Source of the DNA: DAOUTY01 sp964453665
Lineage (GTDB): Bacteria > Chloroflexota > Dehalococcoidia > SZUA-161
Direction of reading: 5' to 3'
NCBI GenBank assembly: GCA_964453665.1
Contig: CAYVQT010000008.1
Coordinates: 1 to 64,000, forward strand
DNA: 64,000 nucleotides
The notes beneath the pieces were generated by a model. It searched no databases. It saw nothing but the letters and a program-made list of their open reading frames with translations, and was not told the origin of the DNA. Made by a program: the position numbers and the translations under genes. This document shows, piece after piece, positions 1 to 7,826 of this stretch (within the stretch, counting starts at the first letter, position 1; the number at the start of each line of letters is the position of its first letter).

Positions 1-312
1 TCGAAACTAAATGCATCTCAAGGTAAAATTGCCTACTTTTTCAGCATTCTCATTTCGTGCTTTACTGCGAAGTTCGAAATTCGAATTGCAGACTGCAAAT
101 TATTTTTGGCGTGAGGCAGTGCATACCAGCCGTTCGTGGTGAGCCCGTCGAACCATGAACGGCCTTTTAGAGGGCTCCCTTCGACAGGCCCTTCCCGGGA
201 AGGGCAGGCTCGGGGCGAACGGTAGTAGAGCCTGCGCTTCTCTGTTATTCCTGCGGAAACAGGAATCCAACCCTCTTTCATCTCGGGTGCTGAATTGTTC
301 TCCCTTTAAATA
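1..312. other. repeat-rich intergenic stretch
   Basis: I see no convincing gene here; open frames on both strands run through palindromic repeat DNA and lack family features. The stretch holds a 30-bp element (130-159) that recurs inverted at 2821-2850. It also holds a C/G-rich imperfect palindrome (about 178-220) and a short arm of the CCTGC/GCAGG type near 250-272. Confidence 0.6.
130..159 (+). repeat. 30-bp dispersed repeat, copy 1 (inverted relative to 2821-2850)
   Basis: The 30 bases are the exact reverse complement of 2821-2850, so the two copies flank the cupin-marR-arsA segment in inverted orientation. The core TTCGTGGTGAGCCCGTCGAA is partly palindromic. Related CTTCGACAGGCTCAGG-type pieces occur near 5335. 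These look like dispersed palindromic elements of REP type; nothing mobile is encoded nearby. Confidence 0.7.
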
Positions 313-648
313 TTACCCCTTATTCTCCATTGGGATAACGCAGATGAATCGAAGAACATCGTTGCCGCTGTTGATGAAACAGTGTTCCTCATCGGGCGCA
401 ACATATACAACGGTTCCCTCTGCAATCGACTTCTCGCCCTCCTGGTTCTTGACTCGACCCTTACCCGACAGTACGAACACCTCGTGTTCCCACCAGTGCG
501 AGTGGAAGGGAGTGGAGCTGCCGGGACTTACATCAAAGACGCGCATGACGAACCTGGGAGCGCCGTCCTCAGCGCCGATAGCGACGCGCCGTAGAACCCC
601 CGGCACATCCTCGGCAGGTTCTATTTCGAGGTAGTTGCGCACTTTCAT
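313..648 (-). CDS. small cupin-domain protein
   Basis: A 111-residue single-domain cupin. The first cupin motif is visible as H49-x-H51-x4-E56 followed by a glycine-rich turn, and the second as P85-x3-H89. Together these supply the usual three-His/one-Glu divalent metal site. Small cupins of this kind serve as oxygenases, isomerases or ligand sensors, and the sequence does not say which. It stands alone, 143 bp from the end of the MarR gene on the same strand. The N-terminus (ATG at 648) follows a GGAGGTC-like ribosome site. Cytoplasmic; no signal peptide. Confidence 0.8.
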   Translation of the reverse strand: MKVRNYLEIEPAEDVPGVLRRVAIGAEDGAPRFVMRVFDVSPGSSTPFHSHWWEHEVFVLSGKGRVKNQEGEKSIAEGTVVYVAPDEEHCFINSGNDVLRFICVIPMENKG

Positions 649-791
649 GCTGAGACCTCCTGACTACTTTAGCCGGGAAAGGACTCCCGGACAGGGCAAA
701 GAACTGTAAGAAATCCGGGCTAAAGTGGAGGTCGACCGTCTGGCGACCCTGTATGTAACTGGTATATTATTGAAGAGGTCGCGATAACTCC

Positions 792-1301
792 CTACCATTT
801 AACAGGGATGGGTTCTCCCGGAGGGTAGCCCCGTGGCTGCTTTGCCTCCATGTATAACTCTTGAAGCGACCTGTCGCGCAGCACTCGCATCAGGCTCTGA
901 AGCTGTTCCTGCTTCTCTACTGACAGTGCAGCCAGCAGTTCTGTAATCAGTTCTTTCATCACCTCAATCCCGGGGCCGCAGGCTTTCTCGCCTTTCTCGG
1001 TAAGCTTTACTTCCGTGAACGGGTGCCCCTTGCGCTTCGGAATCCTCTTTACCAGACCCTCCTTTTCCATTCTATTGAGCAGCCCGGCAATGGTTTGATT
1101 TTCGCGGAAGACCAGGCGTGATATCTCAGCAGGGGTTATTGTGCCGGGATAGTCCCTGCAGGTCCAGAGGACGGCCACCTTCTCAGGTGTCAGGCCCACC
1201 TTGGCCAGTTTAGTCTCGGCCACTTTATTCACCGCGGCCCAGGTCTGGCGGAGCATTGTGAAGGTTGTAAAAGATGTGTCGGGAAACAGAAAATCGTACA
1301 T
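792..1301 (-). CDS. MarR-family transcriptional regulator
   Basis: 169 residues with the MarR plan. An N-terminal dimerisation helix (about 12-35) is followed by a winged helix-turn-helix (about 55-110), in which TPAEISRLVF and NQTIAGLLNRMEKEGLV form the recognition region. The wing carries the charged KRKGHPFTEVKLTEKG stretch. C-terminal helices complete the dimer. The ATG at 1301 is preceded by a clear AGGAGG. Such regulators usually repress neighbouring efflux or stress genes. The only same-strand neighbour is the cupin gene downstream, so it may control the cupin or itself; the ligand is unknown. Confidence 0.88.
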   Translation of the reverse strand: MYDFLFPDTSFTTFTMLRQTWAAVNKVAETKLAKVGLTPEKVAVLWTCRDYPGTITPAEISRLVFRENQTIAGLLNRMEKEGLVKRIPKRKGHPFTEVKLTEKGEKACGPGIEVMKELITELLAALSVEKQEQLQSLMRVLRDRSLQELYMEAKQPRGYPPGEPIPVKW

Positions 1302-1685
1302 TTTTATGGTTCCTCCTGTCTATCCAGAGTAGAATTACAGAATGGGGTTGGGATCGCCGGAAACCCAACTTATTAATAGGACTCCAGGCAATGCCGGGAC
1401 ATCTACACAACGGGCATGGCAGTCCATCATGTTTGACAGAGATATCGACCTCGAGGCTCTATGTCCCTGCATCCACTCCACACCCCCGAGGCGTTCGCTG
1501 TGAGGTCGCAAACGAACTCCTCGGCGAGATATTTATCATAATTGTCGAACTTTGTCAACTGTGTATCATTGGTGGTTTTCAGCTGCCCCGGGGAGTGCTT
1601 CCCCGCAGGCGAAGTTATGGTGTAGAATAAACGTTGGCTCAGGGCATGACTATAGGGTTTCATCCATCGCTGGCAGGAGAGTATT
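1302..1685. other. intergenic region between marR and the ArsA-like gene
   Basis: A divergent promoter region of 384 bp separating the minus-strand MarR gene from the plus-strand ATPase gene. Open frames here resemble no family. I could not fix promoter hexamers with confidence; a MarR operator would be expected here but is not evident by eye. Confidence 0.5.
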
Positions 1686-2612
1686 ATGTCTGGTTTTAAC
1701 GGAGGACTTGGCTCGAACGGGGCAAGCATAACTATGTTCTCGGGGAAGGGGGGTGTGGGCAAGACGACCTGTGCGGCGGCAACAGCGCTGCACTACGCTT
1801 CCTCCGGGGAGCAAACGCTGGCTATCTCGACAGATGCGACCCCTTCGCTGTCACATATCTTTGAGGCAGCAGGCAATGAGAAGCCAAGAAAGATCCAGGG
1901 ATCATTGTACATTAATGAGCTCGGTGTAGAAGAGGTCGAGGAGATGTGGGATGAGAAATTTGGCAGGGAGGTATATGATGTCTTCTCCTCCTTCGTAGAT
2001 ATTGACTACGGGGAGTTCGTTGAATTCACCACCTCGATCCTGCCCGGCCTCAGCGATGAGTTTATGGTCGATTACATCAGGGAACTGGGACTTGGGGGTG
2101 ATTACAGCAATATTATCTGGGATACTGCGCCGCTGGGACAGACGCTTGCCCTGCTTCATACGCCCGCAATGCTCCTGGAGCATTTGAGAATGGCGCCGCG
2201 GATCTATACCAGGCTTAAGCTGAGCAATATCAGCAAAGAACCGATACTGAATATCATAAGTCGCTGGCAGAAGTTGTCCGCTGATGAAATGGATTTCCTC
2301 ATACATCAGGTTAAGTTCGTGATCGTAACTATACCGGAGGCTCTGGCGGTGGAACAGCTTGAAAGCGTTTTTAACGAACTGGACAGTTATGGTCTCAAGG
2401 TGGGCCAGTTGATAGTCAACAATGTCATCAAAGCTGATGACTCGGATTTCCTGAAAGCCAAGGCTGAACAGCAGAAAAAATACCTGGATATAATCTACGA
2501 CAGGTACTCGGATATGCCTATAGTCGAACTGCCCATGTTCCCGTATGAGGTCAAAGGCTGGGACCGGCTTAAAGAGGTGGAGAGAATACTGTTTCCCCAG
2601 GCAGCGGCTTAG
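1686..2612 (+). CDS. ArsA/GET3-family P-loop ATPase
   Basis: 308 residues, the length of a single ArsA/GET3 domain. The deviant Walker A motif (SGKGGVGKTT, 19-28) carries the signature lysine of SIMIBI-class NTPases. STDATPSLSHIFE (48-60) matches switch I, and DTAPLGQTLALL (146-157) matches switch II, normally DTAPTGHTLRLL. The family includes arsenite-pump ATPases and tail-anchored protein targeting factors. No arsB, arsR or second ATPase half is adjacent, so arsenite export is not supported; targeting or a regulatory dimeric ATPase is equally possible. The ATG follows a GGAGAG ribosome site. It stands alone between two intergenic regions. Confidence 0.85.
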   Translation: MSGFNGGLGSNGASITMFSGKGGVGKTTCAAATALHYASSGEQTLAISTDATPSLSHIFEAAGNEKPRKIQGSLYINELGVEEVEEMWDEKFGREVYDVFSSFVDIDYGEFVEFTTSILPGLSDEFMVDYIRELGLGGDYSNIIWDTAPLGQTLALLHTPAMLLEHLRMAPRIYTRLKLSNISKEPILNIISRWQKLSADEMDFLIHQVKFVIVTIPEALAVEQLESVFNELDSYGLKVGQLIVNNVIKADDSDFLKAKAEQQKKYLDIIYDRYSDMPIVELPMFPYEVKGWDRLKEVERILFPQAAA

Positions 2613-2820
2613 GGTGGATGCCTCCCCCTCCCTCTAACTCCCTCCCGCAAGGGAAGGGAGGACTATTTATAGTACTGCCACGGTGAAAGAGGATTTTTAG
2701 TTCCTCTCCCTTGACGGCTTCGGCCGTGAGCTCAGCCGAACGGGAGAGGTCAGGTGAAGGTGAAAAAGTGAGTTCCGCTTTCTACAAGGAAGAGGTCAGG
2801 ACAGGCCTGCCGAAGGACCA

Positions 2821-2850
2821 TTCATGGTTCGACGGGCTCACCACGAACGG
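2821..2850 (-). repeat. 30-bp dispersed repeat, copy 2
   Basis: Exact reverse complement of 130-159. It is followed by GGCC and a T/C-rich tail, as in copy 1. Confidence 0.7.
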
Positions 2851-2903
2851 CCTCTTAACTGCTGTCTGTTAAAAATATATTTTCATCTTTCGTGGTTCGA
2901 CAA

Positions 2904-2931
2904 GTAGGGGCGTTTCGCGAAACGCCCCTAC
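2904..2931. repeat. 28-bp perfect palindrome with GTAGGGGCGTT arms, centre TCGCGA
   Basis: A perfect inverted repeat able to form a 14-bp hairpin with no unpaired arm bases. The outer eleven bases on each side equal those of the palindrome at 3055-3082, while the inner six differ symmetrically. Repair or selection has therefore kept the pairing while the core changed. Confidence 0.8.
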
Positions 2932-3022
2932 CGATGAAATATATAGCTCCACGCTGCCTGCTTTCACCGAAACAAGCTGTGTTGGATGATATGTGGCTTT
3001 ATCCATCGGTTGTCTCTAGTAT

Positions 3023-3047
3023 GTCATTCCCGCGGAAGCGGGAATCC
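3023..3047. repeat. CATTCCCGC/GCGGGAATCC dispersed palindromic element
   Basis: A short palindrome with CCCGC-GGAA-GCGGG at its core. Relatives occur at 54014-54079 (two arms), near 250-272, and as a half site next to the IS110 fragment (about 36640). A dispersed non-coding repeat family. Confidence 0.6.
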
Positions 3048-3054
3048 AGTTTCA

Positions 3055-3082
3055 GTAGGGGCGTTCAATTGAACGCCCCTAC
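3055..3082. repeat. 28-bp perfect palindrome with GTAGGGGCGTT arms, centre CAATTG
   Basis: Perfect inverted repeat with the same outer arms as 2904-2931 but a symmetrically changed centre. The serS terminator palindrome (36296-36319) also begins AGGGGC and ends GCCCCT, suggesting one hairpin family spread between genes. Confidence 0.8.
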
Positions 3083-3293
3083 GCTTGGTATCATCCCAGG
3101 CGCAGCGAAGAATCCTTCGAAGCTCAGGACAGGCTACGCAAAGCGACATCAGTGTGATGTGCCAGGAACAACCGGTAGCTGAGTAGTAAATTCATAGACA
3201 TTGCCCGCTCGAGCTAGTTATAATAGGGAACAGACGGCAAGGCTACCGCTTTGGAGCGGGGCCAGAATTCCTGGGAGACGGGGTGATCTAGCT

Positions 3294-3947
3294 ATGCAAG
3301 TTCAGCAGATAGACGCCAGGGACCTGCCGGAGGCATGGTTTATGTGCCTGCGCAGAGTGCTGGCGCAGGGGCGCGAGTATATCATCGAGAGGGGCAGCAA
3401 CGTCGGGGGTCGCAGGAAAGAGCTGGACTTCATTGTCCTGCAGGTCAGGCATCCCGGCAGGCGGCCTCTCGTTCCTGATGTGCCATTGGGAGTACCCCCT
3501 CCTTCGTCGATGGAATACGTGGAGAACTACCTTCAGTACCTGTTGACTTCTTTCAAGGCTGATACGGAGCAGTATACCTACGGTGAAGACCTGGAGTCAC
3601 AGATACCGGAGGTTATCCGGATATACAAAGAGGGTGGCCACAATACGAATCAGGGGTTCATGGCGGTCGGAAGCAGGGACTCTATAAAGCTCCCCGACCC
3701 CCCCTGCTTGCGGGGCATCGATACGAGGGTGGCCGATGGAAAGCTGCACTTCATTGTCTATTTCAGGTCCTGGGACTTATGGGCGGGTTTACCCTCAAAT
3801 CTGGCGGGGATACAGCTCCTGAAGGAGTATGTGGCCAGTGAGATAGGGGTGGAGGATGGGGAGATCATGGCGTTGAGCAAGGGGCTGCACTTGTATGACT
3901 ATTCCTGGGAACTGGCTAGAACCGCGGCGAGGTTGGAAGAGACCTAG
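3294..3947 (+). CDS. thyA: thymidylate synthase, methanogen-type ThyA
   Basis: 217 residues from the ATG at 3294, which follows GGGAGACGGGG; the longer frame from a TTG at 3201 has no ribosome site. ThyA hallmarks are present: nucleophile C138 in PDPPCL, the dUMP phosphate-binding R158 in FRSWD, the GLPSNL loop with N169, and H199/Y201 in GLHLYDY. The protein methylates dUMP to dTMP with methylene-tetrahydrofolate. It is shorter than the E. coli type and its motif spacing matches the archaeal and methanogen-type enzymes. It therefore draws on the same methylene-THF pool as the MetF proteins of this window. It converges with, and overlaps by 4 bp, the small membrane protein gene. Confidence 0.88.
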   Translation: MQVQQIDARDLPEAWFMCLRRVLAQGREYIIERGSNVGGRRKELDFIVLQVRHPGRRPLVPDVPLGVPPPSSMEYVENYLQYLLTSFKADTEQYTYGEDLESQIPEVIRIYKEGGHNTNQGFMAVGSRDSIKLPDPPCLRGIDTRVADGKLHFIVYFRSWDLWAGLPSNLAGIQLLKEYVASEIGVEDGEIMALSKGLHLYDYSWELARTAARLEET

Positions 3948-4201
3948 CGCGGCCGTTGTGGGCGTCGAAAGTAGTCGTCCGCTTGTGGCTCCAGGGGGCG
4001 GGCATAGAGCTGCTTCTCACGATGCCTGCTCTGGATTTCCAGGAAGCCCAGTAGTGATGCTATCCCCAGGCTGGCGACACAAGCGCCGCCTAAAAGACCG
4101 GCAAAGGTCATTTGAGTCAAGCTGTCGCCAAGAAGGATAGCCGTAACCAGGCACCCCGCGCCCAGGATATTGAGGAAGACAAATACTGCTAATTTAATCA
4201 T
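3944..4201 (-). CDS. small two-helix membrane protein, unknown
   Basis: 85 residues. Two hydrophobic helices (about 5-25 and 31-53) are followed by a charged arginine-rich tail (57-85), which by the positive-inside rule should lie in the cytoplasm. I recognise no family. It is the last gene of a minus-strand trio with the two paralogous small genes, 9 bp after the nearer one, so it is probably cotranscribed with them. Its 3' end overlaps the thyA stop. Confidence 0.6.
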   Translation of the reverse strand: MIKLAVFVFLNILGAGCLVTAILLGDSLTQMTFAGLLGGACVASLGIASLLGFLEIQSRHREKQLYARPLEPQADDYFRRPQRPR

Positions 4202-4210
4202 TCCATCGCT

Positions 4211-4546
4211 CTAGCAGAAATAGAAGCTGCTGTATTCCGGGAAAATGCCAAACCAGTCGTCCAGTGTAACTGTCAGACTGCATTCCACCTGCTCGGCTTC
4301 GTACGCCTGGAACTTGGCACTGCCCACGTAACCTCGCCATACCAGTTGGGTGGCATCTGTATCCTCGATCCCGATTGACAGCCTGTGCTTTTCCAGCATG
4401 CTGGTGACAAAAGCGGTAAACGCCTGGCTATCCGCGTCACCACGAATCACGAACTCGCCCCTGTCGCCATCCCAGTTGGCGCTCAGAACCTCACCCTCCC
4501 ACAGGGTGTTTTCTCCGTTATCGAGATGACTTATTGTTGCTTTCAT
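4211..4546 (-). CDS. unknown small protein, second of a tandem paralog pair
   Basis: 111 residues, mostly beta-like and acidic. It aligns end to end with the next gene (4579-4905) with no large gap. Shared blocks are LWEGE, DRGEFVIRGDAD, QLVWRGYVGSA, VEC and LDDWFGI. No family is recognised. The pair probably arose by tandem duplication; they may form a heteromer or have split roles. The ATG at 4546 is 32 bp after the stop of its paralog, and the small membrane protein follows 9 bp downstream. Confidence 0.7.
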   Translation of the reverse strand: MKATISHLDNGENTLWEGEVLSANWDGDRGEFVIRGDADSQAFTAFVTSMLEKHRLSIGIEDTDATQLVWRGYVGSAKFQAYEAEQVECSLTVTLDDWFGIFPEYSSFYFC

Positions 4547-4578
4547 AACTTAACTTCCTTTTCTCAAATCAACGGAAT

Positions 4579-4905
4579 CTAGGAAGTGCTGAACTGGGGG
4601 ATGATGCCGAACCAGTCATCCAGCAGCATAACCAGACAGCATTCCACTTCGTCGGAATCGAAGGTTAAGAATTCCGCGCTGCCTACATAGCCTCGCCACA
4701 CTAACTGGCCCGGTCCGGTGTCCTCTATTTCGACAAGCAGTTTACGCCTTTCCGCGAGGCTGGTCACTATACCGGCGCATGCCATGTTATCGGCATCACC
4801 ACGAATCACGAACTCGCCTCTGTCGCTGTCCCAACTGGCAGAAAGCGCCTCACCTTCCCAGAGCGCATCCTCCGCGTTGTCATACTGAACGATCGTTACT
4901 TTCAT
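4579..4905 (-). CDS. unknown small protein, first of a tandem paralog pair
   Basis: 108 residues, paralog of the product of 4211-4546; roughly 60% of positions look identical by eye. It begins MKVTI and carries DRGEFVIRGDAD near residue 28 and LVWRGYVGSAEF near 67. No signal peptide, membrane helix or metal motif is seen. It is the first gene of a three-gene minus-strand unit, downstream of a region with an iterated AGTACT-type motif (4980-5046) that may be its control region. Function unknown. Confidence 0.7.
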   Translation of the reverse strand: MKVTIVQYDNAEDALWEGEALSASWDSDRGEFVIRGDADNMACAGIVTSLAERRKLLVEIEDTGPGQLVWRGYVGSAEFLTFDSDEVECCLVMLLDDWFGIIPQFSTS

Positions 4906-5360
4906 TTCGTGCCTCTCTGTAAGGTTATGGGGCCCCGTTACTCGGGCTGCCTGTCTTGTAGTCTGCGACTATACCCCCTGATAGTACTGGGTACCGAAAC
5001 TATGGTACTTAAACTATAGTACTGTGTATGGCCATCGTAGAGTACTGCATTGTGCAAGTCAAGGTGACATTTCCTTAAGTTACTTCACTCCACCTCTGAC
5101 TTTGCTGGAGAAATATGCAAGTTCGCTGCCTGAAACCCTGATTCAGGTTACGTTCACATTTATATGTATCCGTTGGCCGTGTAAATGGGTCGTCAATCTG
5201 CTGACTGTGGGAAGACGCTCAATGAGTGTGATATAGTGTTCTGTAACTTTTTTTAGGGACGGATAACAGGGGAGATCGCGGGTACACCGGTTGCGTTGTT
5301 TTCGGGAATCTGTCCCGGGGGAATCGAGGGGCTCCCTTCGACAGGCTCAGGGCGAGAGGT
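4906..5360. other. intergenic region upstream of the paralog pair
   Basis: 455 bp with no credible gene. The proximal part holds the iterated motif described separately. The distal part has a T-rich run near 5248 and a CTTCGACAGGCTCAGGGCGA dispersed-repeat piece (about 5336-5355). Confidence 0.5.
4980..5046. promoter_or_regulatory. iterated AGTACT/GGTAC motif, possible operator array
   Basis: Four copies of a TAGTACT-like heptamer lie at 4982-4988, 5003-5009, 5017-5023 and 5040-5046, plus a GGTACC at 4990-4995. The middle two sit inside a direct repeat AAACTATRGTACT (4997-5009 and 5011-5023). The array starts 75 bp upstream of the first paralog's ATG, where a control region is expected. That it binds a regulator is inference. 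Confidence 0.4.
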
Positions 5361-6119
5361 TTAGGTCCTGTTTCGGGGCAATGAGGTCTGCCTGAGCTTT
5401 TCCGTCAGTGTCTGCGCATTCTTAACCGCAAACCCGTCGATGTCATTATTGAAGTAGATGTAGACTGCCTTTACGTCCCTGGCCAAGCTCGCAATGTCTC
5501 GAGACCATTCGCTGAGCTCCTCGTCGGAATAGCAGCCCCCGTACATGCTGCTGCTCCCGTGAAAGCGGACGTAGACGAAATCGGCGGTGGCTTCGAGGGG
5601 GGTGGTGAGGTCGGGCATATCGAAGATGCAGAAGCCGGTATTGTGGCGGCGCAGGATGTCGAATACTTCCCGGGTAAGCCAGGACTCATGGCGAAACTCG
5701 AAGACATGGCTCAGGTCGGCGGGAAGCAGTGAGAGAAAACCCTCCAGCAGGGAGTCGTTTCGGTGCAGGCCGGGCGGAAGCTGGTACAGGAGGGGCCCCA
5801 GCTTCTCTCCGAGCAGCCTCGCCCTGCCGAGGAAATTGGCCAGCGGTTCCCCGGAGTCCTTCAGCTTCTTGATATGGGTGATAAACCGGCTGACCTTCAC
5901 AGCGAAAGCGAAATTATCGGGCGTGGAATCGCGCCACCTGTCGAATGCTTTCTCCGTGGGCAGGTGGTAGAAGCTGTTGTTGAGCTCGACCGTGGGGAAG
6001 CTCCGGGCATAGAATTCGAGCCACCCGGTCTTAGCGAGTCCCCCGGGGTAGAACCTTTCCCTCCAGTGCGCGTAGTGCCACCCGCTGGTTCCTACGCGAT
6101 ATACGGCAGCCATCTTCAA
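5361..6119 (-). CDS. DUF72 (YecE-like) protein
   Basis: 252 residues with the DUF72 TIM-barrel signature. The N-terminal GTSGWHYAHWRERFYP is followed by the VELNNSFYHLPTEKAFDRW block, FAVKVSRFITH, FEFRHESW and YVRFHG. The biochemical role of this family is not established. It is a full-length, cytoplasmic, single gene. A start at the second Met (6113) is also possible. The next gene upstream on the same strand is pckA, 119 bp away, so cotranscription is uncertain. Confidence 0.88.
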   Translation of the reverse strand: MKMAAVYRVGTSGWHYAHWRERFYPGGLAKTGWLEFYARSFPTVELNNSFYHLPTEKAFDRWRDSTPDNFAFAVKVSRFITHIKKLKDSGEPLANFLGRARLLGEKLGPLLYQLPPGLHRNDSLLEGFLSLLPADLSHVFEFRHESWLTREVFDILRRHNTGFCIFDMPDLTTPLEATADFVYVRFHGSSSMYGGCYSDEELSEWSRDIASLARDVKAVYIYFNNDIDGFAVKNAQTLTEKLRQTSLPRNRT

Positions 6120-6238
6120 CTACTCTTGCTCGATTCTTCGTTACTGGACGGACCTCCCAATACTCTTATGGAATGCTATTGCCAGGATGTTGCGCTGCAG
6201 TATAATATCGCAAGCGCTATGGTGTTTGGCAGGGCAGG

Positions 6239-7738
6239 TCACGGATTGAGAGCTCTGAGAATGTCCCGGTTCAGGCCCGGGAACTGCGAAAGCCAGTTCA
6301 CTCTTTCATTCTTCAAGTTATTTGATAGCTCATCTATCTGCTCGTCATCGTAGTGATTCTTGAGGTCGAAGCGGTCCATTTCGACACCGGGTATCTCCGC
6401 AGGCACCTCGTATCCCCAGAAATCGTCTTTTACCCACTTGATTTTATCTTTGGCAATCATCTCCAGCATCTTCACTGAATCTCTCACGGAGATATTCTGG
6501 CCCCTGACCATGCCTCCGACAGCCCCCGTGTTCAGGAAGAAGCACTGGATGTCGGGAGTGGCCCGGAGGATGTCGAGGAACATGTTTCCCTCCTCAGTCC
6601 GGGAACCGACGATAAACGGGTTTGTGCCCACTACTCTGAGCGATTTGCCCGCCTCGGTCGGGTCGCCGGCCGAGGTCTCTACGGACTCGCCGAGCATAAA
6701 GGCCGCCGCTGCCCACTCCTGACTGAGGCGGGCGACCGGAGGCATAATGTCCTGCCTCCTGGTGATGAATACGATGAAATCCACCTTCTCCAGGTCCACG
6801 CTCTCGTCGGTGAACGCAATGTCCCTTCTCTTGACCATCGCACGGCCATTGGAAGTCAGGCTACTGTCGAAGAAATCGACCTTCCCCGTCTCCGGATGTA
6901 CCAGCACATTCTCCAATATGGCCCTGGGGCTCAAGGCCGCCGCGTAGAGCAGGGGTTGAGAGCTGGCTTCCAGGCTATCAGTCTTTATGTAGAATGAGTC
7001 CTCCGTGCCGACCGCCGCACCGTCCCTTTTCAATATCACGACGTCGTCCTGCCGAATAACGACTGTCTCAGGATAGCCCAGCCAGTGCGAATGGCAGGAC
7101 AGGGAGGTCTTACCGGTCCCGCTGAGGCCGAACAGCAGGAAGCCGAAATCCCTCAACTCCTTGCCCCTGTATACGCGCAATACCTTGCTTGCCGCATGAA
7201 GACCGAGATGCCCCTGCTTCTTGGCCCAATACATGACCTGCCGGAGCATCGCCTTCTTATTCTCGCCCTTGTAGTCGCTCCCCAGGATGATCGTCAATCC
7301 GGCCGCAGGGAACACGAGCACCTTCTTCTCCCGCCATTCCGGCACGGTGAGCGCTATGAAATCGGGCTCCTTCCCCTCAGACGGGAACAGGGTATTGCCC
7401 CACATCAAGGGGAGCCTGGCGTACTCGGCCGTGACATACAACCTGCAGTGCCTCTTGAACCCCGGTGTTGAGCACATGACCCTGTCCAGCGCTATCACCT
7501 CTTTCTTCTTCAGGTAGTCGAGGACATTATGGACGAGCCCGGCGTCTTCCGGGTCCGGCTGGTCAAGTATCACCTCCGTCAACTTCGCCATTCTGTTCCG
7601 CACGTTGGTCGTTACGGAGAGATTGCCGAACTCGCTTATGACCCCGCCGTGCTCCAGGGCCCAGGCACGGAGGCTCTCCTCCGAGGGGTTATCTATGATC
7701 TTCTTAGGCTCGAACCTTTTCCCCAGTATCTGCTCCAT
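6239..7738 (-). CDS. pckA: phosphoenolpyruvate carboxykinase (ATP)
   Basis: 499 residues, close to the usual length of about 530. The kinase-1a P-loop GLSGTGKT (204-211) and the metal-binding RQDD block (229-232) are present, along with the substrate-binding TSNGR segment (295-299). It interconverts oxaloacetate and PEP with ATP/ADP, linking the TCA intermediates to gluconeogenesis. In an autotrophic or acetate-assimilating anaerobe it would mainly pull carbon up to sugars. The ATG lies at 7738. It precedes DUF72 on the same strand; no regulatory element was recognised. Confidence 0.92.
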   Translation of the reverse strand: MEQILGKRFEPKKIIDNPSEESLRAWALEHGGVISEFGNLSVTTNVRNRMAKLTEVILDQPDPEDAGLVHNVLDYLKKKEVIALDRVMCSTPGFKRHCRLYVTAEYARLPLMWGNTLFPSEGKEPDFIALTVPEWREKKVLVFPAAGLTIILGSDYKGENKKAMLRQVMYWAKKQGHLGLHAASKVLRVYRGKELRDFGFLLFGLSGTGKTSLSCHSHWLGYPETVVIRQDDVVILKRDGAAVGTEDSFYIKTDSLEASSQPLLYAAALSPRAILENVLVHPETGKVDFFDSSLTSNGRAMVKRRDIAFTDESVDLEKVDFIVFITRRQDIMPPVARLSQEWAAAAFMLGESVETSAGDPTEAGKSLRVVGTNPFIVGSRTEEGNMFLDILRATPDIQCFFLNTGAVGGMVRGQNISVRDSVKMLEMIAKDKIKWVKDDFWGYEVPAEIPGVEMDRFDLKNHYDDEQIDELSNNLKNERVNWLSQFPGLNRDILRALNP

Positions 7739-7826
7739 TTAGGCTCCCGCCTCCAGTCCGGTATTCCTCGTCCGACAACGGACGTAAGGTATATGAAATT
7801 GTACCACGAAAAGCAACAGTTGCCCT

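Larger units (their letters stand above)
2613..3293. other. palindrome-rich intergenic region
   Basis: 680 bp without a credible gene. It holds an imperfect CCCTCCCGCAAGGGAAGGGAGG hairpin just after the ATPase stop, the second copy of the 30-bp dispersed repeat, two 28-bp perfect palindromes with the same outer arms, and one CCCGC/GCGGG element. The open frame across 2892-3182 is made of these repeats and is not a gene. Confidence 0.65.

Noticed and set aside
2613..3293. CRISPR-like array in the palindrome-rich gap
   Set aside because: Repeats differ in type and spacing and there are no regular spacers or cas genes.
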